From an uncultured Phascolarctobacterium sp. (GTDB lineage: Bacteria > Bacillota > Negativicutes > Acidaminococcales > Acidaminococcaceae): DNA of 10,250 nucleotides. Location: contig URVO01000029.1 in assembly GCA_900551335.1 (NCBI GenBank), positions 1-10,250 of the forward strand. Direction: 5' to 3'. Below are positions 1 through 5,859 of this stretch, piece after piece. The position numbers and the translations under genes are program-made. Numbering within the stretch: position 1 is the first letter of the stretch; the number at the start of each line of letters is the position of its first letter. The notes beneath the pieces were generated by a model. The model was not told the origin of the DNA. It searched no databases and saw only the letters and a list, made by a program, of their open reading frames with translations.

Positions 1-807
1 TTCGATGTATATTGTCCTTGGGATGTTATGAATTATCTGCGCGATTGGCAGTATAATCCGTCGGCCAAGCCTGCGAGCTATTGGAAGAATACCAGCGATA
101 ATGCTATTATTCGTTCCTTTATCGACTTTTCCGGCACGAACATTACGAAAAAGCTGGAGACGTTGCTGGCTGGCGGGTATATTTTGCAGCAGATTGACGA
201 GAACCTTACTTATGATTATCTGCATGCTGCGGAGGAGAATCTTTGGAGCGTGTTGTATCTCACAGGATATTTGACACGAGTGCGTGATGTGCCTGCTTTG
301 CCGGAAAAAATGACGGCTTTGGTTATTCCTAATGCAGAAATCAAGGACATTTTTGAGTCGACTGTGGCGAAATGGTTTGCTGATAATGCGCGCGGCTGGA
401 ACAGACAAAAATTGTTTGCGGCTGTGTGGCAGGGAGATGAAGAAGCGCTGGTACAGGAGCTGAATAAGCTGCTGCGCAAGACTATCAGCTACCATGATTA
501 TAAAGAGGATTTTTACCATGCCTTTTTAGCAGGCATTTTTGCCGGAGCCGGTTATACCGTTGATTCCAATAAAGAGCATGGCGAGGGACGCAGTGATGTA
601 GTTGTCTATGACCAGGTGAATGGACGCGTGGCAGTGTTTGAAGCAAAGTACGCGCGTGAGCTTGCACAGCTGGAGGTTGCCTGTACCAAGGCGCTGGAGC
701 AAATGGATACTCGCATGTATGCTGAGGAATACCGTGATGATTATGACGAGATTTTGTGCTATGGCATTGCTTTTTTCAAAAAGCGCTGTCTGGTGAAGAA
801 AAAATAA
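1..807 (+). CDS. AAA-ATPase-like / PD-(D/E)XK nuclease-domain protein, 3' part (5'-truncated by window)
   Basis: The reading frame is open from base 1; the first ATG (28) is not the real start, because the nine codons before it continue the same conserved domain. The visible 268 residues are the C-terminal part of the family that joins an N-terminal AAA-ATPase-like domain (outside the window) to a C-terminal PDDEXK_9 (DUF1703-type) domain. Counting from the Met at 28, a helical middle region holds the family's 'YDYLHAAEENLWSVLYLTGYLT' type segment near residues 62-82. The nuclease fold starts near 150, with YHAFLAGI at 163-170, Asp190 in GRSDVVV and Glu205-x-Lys207 in AVFEAKYA, that is, a complete D...ExK signature. 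These proteins are abundant and often multi-copy in gut anaerobes; the biological role is unsettled and a defence or mobile-element function is only a suggestion. The family call is confident, the function is not. The gene ends just before a shared convergent terminator. Confidence 0.82.
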   Translation, partial: FDVYCPWDVMNYLRDWQYNPSAKPASYWKNTSDNAIIRSFIDFSGTNITKKLETLLAGGYILQQIDENLTYDYLHAAEENLWSVLYLTGYLTRVRDVPALPEKMTALVIPNAEIKDIFESTVAKWFADNARGWNRQKLFAAVWQGDEEALVQELNKLLRKTISYHDYKEDFYHAFLAGIFAGAGYTVDSNKEHGEGRSDVVVYDQVNGRVAVFEAKYARELAQLEVACTKALEQMDTRMYAEEYRDDYDEILCYGIAFFKKRCLVKKK

Positions 808-820
808 ATAGGCATAATAA

Positions 821-860
821 AACCGCCGTGGGCACAGCTTTTGCTGTACCTGCGGCGGTT
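821..860. terminator. Bidirectional intrinsic terminator between convergent genes
   Basis: AACCGCCG (821-828) pairs exactly with CGGCGGTT (853-860). The stem continues inward through two wobble pairs to GGCACAGC (831-838) and GCTGTACC (843-850), with one mismatch and a TTTT loop. On the minus strand the stem is followed by TTTATTAT, so it fits best as the terminator of the antiporter gene, whose stop codon is only about ten bases away. On the plus strand the following tract (GCGTATATTTTA) is weaker, but the hairpin probably also ends the nuclease-domain gene. Confidence 0.8.
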
Positions 861-869
861 GCGTATATT

Positions 870-3173
870 TTACAATATCTCTTCTCTAATTAAGGTGTTC
901 ATCATCTTTTGCTTGCCCAGTATCCAGAGCAAATCGTTCTCTTCAAACGTCAGCGATACGTGAGGGTTGGTGATGGTGAAGGCGCCACGCTCGAGGCCGA
1001 TGACGAGGCAGCTCCATTTGTTACGCAGCTGTGCGTCCTTCATCGAGGTGCCTAAAAGCGGCGAATGCTTGTCGATGGTGATGGCCAGCGACAGGAACTG
1101 CTGCTCCGGCTTTTGCATATGGCTTGCGAGCATGAACTGGCGCAGGCTTTGCGGCGGCTGCAGTTGCTGCACGCCAAGCTTGCGCTGCTTTACAGCGCCG
1201 TCAAAAATCTGCAGCTGTGCAGCGGTGCCGATGACCAGCAGTGTGTCGTTGCTCGTGACAATCTGCTCTGCGCCCGGCATATCGACCGTGCGGTGCGGAT
1301 TGGACAGCTGCAGCACGTTGCAGCCATAGTTTTGGCGGAAGTCAAGCGTTTTGAGGCTCTTGCCTGCGACCGGAGAGTTTTCCTCTACCATGTAATAGGC
1401 AAGCTGCAAATCCTCGTCGAACCATTGACTGTCGCTGTTGCCGGCGGCTTCGCGGTGCTTGCGCATATGCTTTTCGTTAAGATTTACGAGGAAGCGCGAT
1501 TCGATGCGCAGGTATTCGCTCATGAGCCAGTCGGAGGTGGAAATCACGTAGCCGACGATGAGCACGCCGAGGCAGGCCAGCAGACCATGCAGGCCGAGGA
1601 TGGTATTGAAGATGAAATAAATCGCAGCGGAGGCGATGAGCATTTTGCCAAAGAGCAGAATCAGCAGCGGCAGATGGTTGGCACGCTTTTTGAACCACAG
1701 CTTGGAGAACAAATCGGCGTTGCCTGCACGGTTGATGAGCACGGCACGCAGAATCGGCGCCATGATGATGAGCGTGAGAGCTGCCGTGATGATGTTGGCA
1801 TAGGGAAGCTTCAGTGTATCTGCCAGATAGGGCTGCAGATACATGCTGGAGCCAATGGCAACCGCCAAGAGCAGCGTGCTGAAAATCAGCATACGGATAA
1901 CATAAATATAGAGCAGGTTCTTCCAGTCCTTGTCCTTGCCGGTGCTTACATCGTTGTCCGTATAGCGGTTGAGCCAGCTTACGATACGCTTTGGCAGGAT
2001 GCTGACCAGCTTGTTATAGGCAGGCTCGGCAGCAGTGATGCAGAACGGCGTGGTGAAGGTGGTGATAACAGAAACGGCAACGATAATCGGATAGAGGAAA
2101 CTGCTGATAACGCCAAGGCTCATGCCCAGGGAGGCGATGATGAAGGAAAATTCACCAATCTGCGCCAGGCTGAAGCCGCAGTGAATAGAGGTCGACAGGC
2201 TTTTGCCGGAGGCCAGCACGCCGAGCGTGGAGAAAATAAGCTTGCCGATGATGGTCGCTACGACGAGCACGAAGATAGGCAGCGCCTGCTCCAGCAGCAG
2301 CGCCGGATTTACCAGCATACCTACGGAGACGAAGAAAACAGCGCCGAAAAGGTCTTTGATGGGCGCGATAAGATGCTCAATTTTTTCGGCGTTGGGTGCT
2401 TCGGCAATCAGCGAGCCCATGATGAAGGCGCCGAGCGCGGAGGAGAAGCCGAGGTGTGTTGCCAGCACAACCATGCCGAGGCACAGGCCGATAGCGACGA
2501 TGACGAGCGTTTCGTCATTCATCAGGCGCTGCGCCCACTTGAAGAAGCTGGGGACGAGGTACATGCCGAGCACGAACCAGAGCACGAGGAAGAACGCCAG
2601 ACGGCCAATGCTGAGCAGCAGCTCGATAGAGGACACGTTCGTCGTTGCTACCGCCAGCGTTGCGAGCAGCACCATCATGATGATGCCTGCGATATCCTCG
2701 ACGATGAGGATGCCGAAAACAACCTCGGTGAAGCGTTGCGCACGCATTTTTAAATCATCGAAGGCTTTGATGATAATTGTCGTGGACGACATGGCCAGCA
2801 TACCGCCGAGGAAGAGGCTGTCCATATGGTTCCAGCCGAGCAGCGAGCCTGCAGCGTAGCCGACGAGCAGCATGCCGCCGATTTCTACGGCTGTCGCAAT
2901 GCCGGCAGTGCCGCCGACGCTTTTGAGCTTATAAAAGCTGAACTCCAGGCCGAGGGCGAAGAGCAGGAAGATAACGCCGATTTCGGACCAGGCGTTGATA
3001 TTCGTGCTGTCTGCTATGGTCGGAAAAAAGTTGAAGTTTGGTCCTGTGATGAAGCCGGCGACGATATAACCAAGGACCAGGGGCTGGTTAATCTTTTTAA
3101 AAAGAATTGTAGTGATACCGGCGACGAGCAGAATCATACTCAGGTCGGTGATGATAGTTGGTAGATGGGACAT
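870..3173 (-). CDS. CPA2-family cation:proton antiporter with tandem RCK_C (TrkA_C) domains
   Basis: This 767-residue inner-membrane protein belongs to the Kef/NapA-like monovalent cation:proton antiporters (CPA2), which exchange K+ or Na+ for H+. Residues 1-385 form the hydrophobic Na_H_Exchanger domain. It has GLEFS at 75-79, the SSTTIII segment at 129-135, and the ion-binding acidic pair Glu159-Asp160 in VEDIAG. A second hydrophobic block at about 418-550 adds roughly four membrane segments. The cytoplasmic tail carries two RCK_C-like domains, about 588-660 (HSP-like 'ENSPVAGKSL') and about 692-765 ('KHSPLLGTSM'). I see no glycine-rich Rossmann RCK_N domain, so NAD(H) control as in KefC is not supported; small-ligand or cyclic-dinucleotide binding by RCK_C is possible but unproven. 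The start at 3173 has AAAGGAG seven bases upstream. The gene is monocistronic, divergent from the aminotransferase-fold gene and convergent with the nuclease-domain gene. The ion specificity cannot be read from sequence. Confidence 0.9.
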   Translation of the reverse strand: MSHLPTIITDLSMILLVAGITTILFKKINQPLVLGYIVAGFITGPNFNFFPTIADSTNINAWSEIGVIFLLFALGLEFSFYKLKSVGGTAGIATAVEIGGMLLVGYAAGSLLGWNHMDSLFLGGMLAMSSTTIIIKAFDDLKMRAQRFTEVVFGILIVEDIAGIIMMVLLATLAVATTNVSSIELLLSIGRLAFFLVLWFVLGMYLVPSFFKWAQRLMNDETLVIVAIGLCLGMVVLATHLGFSSALGAFIMGSLIAEAPNAEKIEHLIAPIKDLFGAVFFVSVGMLVNPALLLEQALPIFVLVVATIIGKLIFSTLGVLASGKSLSTSIHCGFSLAQIGEFSFIIASLGMSLGVISSFLYPIIVAVSVITTFTTPFCITAAEPAYNKLVSILPKRIVSWLNRYTDNDVSTGKDKDWKNLLYIYVIRMLIFSTLLLAVAIGSSMYLQPYLADTLKLPYANIITAALTLIIMAPILRAVLINRAGNADLFSKLWFKKRANHLPLLILLFGKMLIASAAIYFIFNTILGLHGLLACLGVLIVGYVISTSDWLMSEYLRIESRFLVNLNEKHMRKHREAAGNSDSQWFDEDLQLAYYMVEENSPVAGKSLKTLDFRQNYGCNVLQLSNPHRTVDMPGAEQIVTSNDTLLVIGTAAQLQIFDGAVKQRKLGVQQLQPPQSLRQFMLASHMQKPEQQFLSLAITIDKHSPLLGTSMKDAQLRNKWSCLVIGLERGAFTITNPHVSLTFEENDLLWILGKQKMMNTLIREEIL

Positions 3174-3197
3174 TGCGTAGCTCCTTTACGATAAATT

Positions 3198-3227
3198 TTG
3201 CCAAAAGCAGCAGACATGGTGTATAAT
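3198..3227 (+). promoter_or_regulatory. Candidate sigma70-type promoter for the aminotransferase-fold / membrane protein pair
   Basis: TTGCCA (3198-3203, one base from the -35 consensus) is followed after 18 bp by a perfect TATAAT (3222-3227). Transcription would begin near 3234, giving a leader of about 125 bases before the ATG at 3359. The region is AT-rich, unlike the flanking genes. Confidence 0.55.
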
Positions 3228-3262
3228 AATATAGTATATCCTGTGCTTTATCTTATAATTTT

Positions 3263-3293
3263 ATTATACAATAAAATGGCGGGAATATGTGAC
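3263..3293 (-). promoter_or_regulatory. Candidate minus-strand promoter for the antiporter
   Basis: On the minus strand TATAAT lies at 3268-3263. The -35 region near 3288-3293 reads GTCACA, a weak match at a long spacing of 19 bp. The start point would be near 3256, giving a leader of about 80 bases and overlapping the start region of the divergent transcript. The AT-rich stretch offers other -10-like hexamers, so this choice is tentative. Confidence 0.3.
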
Positions 3294-3325
3294 CGTAAGG
3301 TGATTTTTTTACTAAAATAAAGAGG

Positions 3326-3342
3326 TTTCGCCGCTGGCGGAA
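3326..3342 (+). other. Small hairpin in the leader of the aminotransferase-fold gene
   Basis: TTTCGCC (3326-3332) can pair with GGCGGAA (3336-3342) through seven pairs, including one wobble, around a GCT loop. It ends four bases before the GGAGG ribosome-binding site (3347-3351). No T-run follows on the plus strand, so it is not a terminator. It could affect leader stability or ribosome access; this is only inferred. Confidence 0.3.
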
Positions 3343-3358
3343 TGATGGAGGAATTCAT

Positions 3359-4240
3359 ATGAGTGAAATGCAAGAAAAATTAGTGCTGGTTGATGGCGAG
3401 GTTATGCCGGAGCAGGAGGCCTTTGTTGATGTTAATGACCGCGGCCATAATTTTGGCGACGGCGTTTTCGAAATCGTGCCGGTTTACAACGGACGTTGCT
3501 TTGCGCTGCTGCCGCACATGAACAATCTTTTTGATTCTGTTATTGCTATGAAAATTCCCGGCGTATACATGATTGAGGAGCTGGTGGAGTTCCATGAAAG
3601 CCTGCTGGCTGAAACCGGCGAGCAGGACTGCGAGGTTTATACGCAGGTTACGCGTGGCAGCGGTGCTTATGGCCTGGCTTATCCGGAGCCGAGCATTCCG
3701 CATCTGACGATGTACACTGTGCCGGTGGACCGTGCGGCGCTGGCTGAGAAGCGCGCTAAGGGCGTGAACATCATCACGGTGGAGGATGACCGCTGGGCTA
3801 GATGCGATGTCAATACGCTGAACCGTATGCCGGAGGTGCTGGCTAAGCAGAAGGCTGCTGTCGGCAGAGCCTTTGATGCGCTGTTCGTGCGCGACGGCAA
3901 GATTACTGAAGCTACCGAAGCAAGCTTCTTCATTTATAAGGACGGCGTGCTTTGGACGCATCCGCAGGATAAATTTATCCACAAAAATATTACGCGCCGC
4001 CTGCTGGTAGAGCGTCTGTCGAAGGACCTCGACCTGCAGATTATTGAGCGTGCCTTTGATAAGGAGTTTGCGCTGAAGGCAGACGAGGCGTTCATCTGCG
4101 GCCCGCGCTGCGAGTTTATGCCGGTGACGAAGATTGACCGCAGCTTTGTTGCAGATGGCAAGCCGGGCGAGCTGGTACAGAAGCTGCAGACTGCTTACAT
4201 GGATTTCGTAGCAAAGGAGTGCCCTGCTCATCATGAATAA
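3359..4240 (+). CDS. Class IV (D-amino-acid/branched-chain type) aminotransferase-fold protein lacking the catalytic Lys; probable pseudoenzyme
   Basis: The 293-residue protein aligns by eye along its length with bacterial D-amino-acid aminotransferase (Dat, about 280 aa). Shared blocks are VNDRGHNFGDGVFEI (25-39), VYNGRCF (42-48), YTQVTRG (94-100), RWARCDVNTLNRMPEVLAKQ (145-164), ITEAT (182-186), NITR (210-213) and GELVQKLQ (270-277). The PLP Schiff-base lysine of the family (Dat CDIKSLN) is Asn152 here (codon AAT). Other PLP or substrate contacts also differ: the phosphate-binding Arg of HIDRL is Asn56, the Ser-rich GSSSN loop is ATEAS (185-189), the Tyr of DGVYE is Phe37, and the substrate Arg/His pair falls at Tyr104 and Leu106. 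The Glu that contacts the pyridine ring (184) and the ITR triad remain. The fold is intact and the ribosome-binding site is strong (GGAGG, seven bases before ATG), so it is not a decayed gene. Ordinary transaminase activity is unlikely. It overlaps the next gene by eight bases, suggesting coupled translation. Confidence 0.85.
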   Translation: MSEMQEKLVLVDGEVMPEQEAFVDVNDRGHNFGDGVFEIVPVYNGRCFALLPHMNNLFDSVIAMKIPGVYMIEELVEFHESLLAETGEQDCEVYTQVTRGSGAYGLAYPEPSIPHLTMYTVPVDRAALAEKRAKGVNIITVEDDRWARCDVNTLNRMPEVLAKQKAAVGRAFDALFVRDGKITEATEASFFIYKDGVLWTHPQDKFIHKNITRRLLVERLSKDLDLQIIERAFDKEFALKADEAFICGPRCEFMPVTKIDRSFVADGKPGELVQKLQTAYMDFVAKECPAHHE

Positions 4241-4736
4241 CAGAAGGCTGGCGCGAGGAGCAATGCTCATTGCGCTGGCGTTGGCCTTGCAGGCTGTGCG
4301 GCTGGTTTTGCCGCTGCCGCAGCCTGTATCGACTTTCGTGATAGGTTCGCTGGTGCACATGATGCTGGTCCTGACCTGGAGGCTCAGCGGTCTGGTCACA
4401 GCCTTGCTGCTGGCTCTGCTGCTGCCGCTTACGGCATATCTGCAGGGGCAGGTGCTGCTGCCGCTGCTCATTCCCGTCATTTGGGCAGGAAATGTGCTGT
4501 TCGTTGTACTGCTGCAGCTTTTTTCCGCTAATCACAGACTAGCGCTTTTTTTGCCGCCGCTGGCGAAGGCTGTGCTCATGGGCGTGGCTGCCTGGTGCGT
4601 GGTGAATATTGTGGCGCTGCCGAATCCGGCGCTGCGCAAGACGATTATGTTCGGCATGAGCGTGCCGCAGCTGGTGACCGCGTTTATCGGCATTTGGCTG
4701 GCACGGCAGGTATTTTTGCGCATAAGAAAGCTTTGA
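4233..4736 (+). CDS. Small polytopic membrane protein, ECF-transporter S-component-like
   Basis: The 167-residue protein is almost entirely hydrophobic, with about six predicted membrane segments near 10-28, 35-49, 52-70, 74-97, 104-127 and 140-162. The N-terminus (NNRRLARGAMLIALALALQ) has the basic-then-'A..ALL.AL' pattern usual in substrate-binding S components of energy-coupling-factor vitamin transporters. Its size and the short positively charged C-terminus (RIRKL) also fit. No EcfA or EcfT gene is in the window, as is usual for group II S components that share a module encoded elsewhere. The substrate cannot be deduced. The start ATG overlaps the end of the preceding gene; AAAGGAG (4213-4219) lies 13 bases upstream, which is long, so translation may rely on coupling. 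An unrelated small membrane protein remains possible. Confidence 0.6.
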   Translation: MNNRRLARGAMLIALALALQAVRLVLPLPQPVSTFVIGSLVHMMLVLTWRLSGLVTALLLALLLPLTAYLQGQVLLPLLIPVIWAGNVLFVVLLQLFSANHRLALFLPPLAKAVLMGVAAWCVVNIVALPNPALRKTIMFGMSVPQLVTAFIGIWLARQVFLRIRKL

Positions 4737-4743
4737 TTTGCTC

Positions 4744-4776
4744 AAAGGAGCTTCTCAGTGGAGGGGCTCCTTTTCT
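4744..4776 (+). terminator. Intrinsic terminator after the membrane protein gene
   Basis: AAAGGAGC (4744-4751) pairs with GCTCCTTT (4766-4773). The stem extends through two G-T wobbles to CTC/GAG around an AGTG loop, and is followed by a T-rich tract (TTTTCTAGTTT). It starts eight bases after the stop codon of the preceding gene and cleanly ends that two-gene unit. Confidence 0.85.
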
Positions 4777-4787
4777 AGTTTCGTTTT

Positions 4788-4844
4788 GGTAACCTAGTTG
4801 CCTTAAAGTGCGTACTTTACAAAAGAGCCAAAATACCTTATGAT
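4788..4844 (+). promoter_or_regulatory. Promoter overlapped by two inverted repeats (HxlR-like operator pattern)
   Basis: TTTACA (4816-4821) and TATGAT (4839-4844) are separated by exactly 17 bp, a strong sigma70-type match. The -35 hexamer overlaps a perfect inverted repeat, TAAAGT-GCGT-ACTTTA (4804-4819). Just upstream lies GGTAAC-CTA-GTTGCC (4788-4802), an inverted repeat with one mismatch. This arrangement, with 'AAAGTGCGTACTTT' over the -35, resembles control regions I associate with HxlR-family winged-helix regulators; that link is from memory and not verified. No such regulator gene adjoins it here. The only downstream target is the DUF2156 gene, about 120 bases past the predicted start point. 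Confidence 0.55.
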
Positions 4845-4890
4845 AGCTAAAAGAAAACAGTTCTCCGTTTGTGAAGTTCCTGTTAAAAGT

Positions 4891-4906
4891 GCGGTGAATT
4901 CACCGC
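4891..4906. repeat. Perfect 16-bp palindrome, possible operator
   Basis: GCGGTGAATTCACCGC reads identically on both strands and contains an EcoRI-type GAATTC core. It ends 15 bases before the extended -10 element at 4922-4930, so it covers the position where a -35 element or an activator/repressor site would lie. No T-run follows, so it is not a terminator. Confidence 0.5.
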
Positions 4907-4921
4907 AAGCAGATGCAGGTG

Positions 4922-4930
4922 TGATATAAT
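4922..4930 (+). promoter_or_regulatory. Extended -10 promoter for the DUF2156-Eis pair
   Basis: TGATATAAT (4922-4930) is a perfect extended -10 element (TGnTATAAT). The expected -35 position (about 4902-4907) has no good match and falls in the palindrome's right half, which is acceptable for an extended -10 promoter. The start point would be near 4937, about 30 bases before the proposed ATT start of the next gene. Confidence 0.6.
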
Positions 4931-4967
4931 ATACTGACGTTAAAGTTAATTTTAGGGGGTTATCCAG

Positions 4968-5852
4968 ATTTTAGAATTTAAACCAGTAACATTGGCACAG
5001 AAGCCTTTGTTTGAAAGCTATATATCGAAAGCGCATCAATATGGCAGCGAGTGCGCCTTTTCTAATTTGTTTGTATGGCGTGACTGCTATCATATTTATT
5101 GGGCGCAGGCGCATGATTTTCTGCTGCTGAAGGTTAAGCGCAACGATGTTGATTTTTATATCCAGCCGTTCGGCGGCCGCGATGAGGATTTGCCGCTGCT
5201 GATGCAGGAGCTGCGCGAGGAGCACGGCGGCCAACCGTTTGAGATGCACGGCATCTATGATTTTACGAAGGAGCGCTTCGAGCGCGTTATGCCGGAGCTG
5301 ACCTTCGTTGAAGACCGTGATAACTGGGATTATGTTTATCTGCAGGAGAAGCTGGCGACGCTGTCCGGACGCAAGCTGCACGGCCAGAAGAACCATTATA
5401 ACGCGTTCGTGAAGGCGCATCCTGATTATACCTATGAGCCGATTACGCTGGACAATATGATGGAATGCCTGAACTTTGGCGAGCAGTGGTGCGATGAGCA
5501 TATGCATGAGGACAGCTCGCTGCTGTGCGAAAAGTATGCGATTCAGGAGGCCTTTTTGAGCTTTGAGCAGCTGGAGCTGCGCGGTGGCGCTATCCGCTTC
5601 GACGGCAAGATTCAGGCGTTCAGCTTTGGCAAGAAGATTAATGATGATACAGCGGTGCTGCACGTCGAGAAGGCCAACCATGATGTGCGCGGCCTGTACA
5701 CGGCGATTACAAAAGAGTTTGCGGCGCATGCGTGGACGGATGTGAAATATCTGAACCGTGAGGAGGATATGGGCAAGCCGGGACTGCGAGCAGCGAAGGA
5801 AGCGCTGCATCCTGAGTTCATGGTGAAGAAGTATAACGTTATTATCGGGTGA
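4968..5852 (+). CDS. DUF2156 (LPG_synthase_C-like) protein, apparent ATT start
   Basis: The protein has 294 residues from ATT at 4968. It matches the DUF2156 family (double GNAT-like fold, related to the catalytic part of phosphatidylglycerol lysyltransferase) whose stand-alone members have no settled substrate. Counting from the ATT codon, recognisable blocks are LEFKPVTL (2-9), AFSNLFVWRDCYHIYW (about 29-44), GRKLHGQKNHYNAF (about 134-147), FGKKINDDTAVLHVEKA, and the C-terminal NREEDMGKPGLRAAKEALHP. No signal peptide or membrane segment is visible, so it should be cytoplasmic. The only usual start codon near the 5' end is TTG at 4992, but this would cut off the conserved N-terminal strand and has no ribosome-binding site. 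AGGGGG (4954-4959) lies eight bases before ATT, and an in-frame TAG at 4953-4955 limits other choices. The gene is followed after seven bases by the Eis-like acetyltransferase, a probable operon partner. Confidence 0.83.
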   Translation: MLEFKPVTLAQKPLFESYISKAHQYGSECAFSNLFVWRDCYHIYWAQAHDFLLLKVKRNDVDFYIQPFGGRDEDLPLLMQELREEHGGQPFEMHGIYDFTKERFERVMPELTFVEDRDNWDYVYLQEKLATLSGRKLHGQKNHYNAFVKAHPDYTYEPITLDNMMECLNFGEQWCDEHMHEDSSLLCEKYAIQEAFLSFEQLELRGGAIRFDGKIQAFSFGKKINDDTAVLHVEKANHDVRGLYTAITKEFAAHAWTDVKYLNREEDMGKPGLRAAKEALHPEFMVKKYNVIIG

Positions 5853-5859
5853 GCAAATA

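Noticed and set aside
1065..2753. 562-codon open frame on the plus strand inside the antiporter gene
   Set aside because: It is antisense to a well-recognised membrane protein; the translation is rich in His, Asp, Glu and Gln with no domain, as expected for the complement of hydrophobic codons.
3380..4480. 366-codon minus-strand open frame
   Set aside because: It crosses the aminotransferase-fold gene and the overlapping membrane protein gene, has no recognisable domain and no ribosome-binding site.
4840..4929. 29-codon open frame (MIAKRKQFSVCEV...) in the intergenic region, considered as a remnant of a regulator gene
   Set aside because: Its ATG is inside the predicted -10 hexamer, there is no ribosome-binding site, and the faint resemblance to an HxlR N-terminus is too weak to claim.
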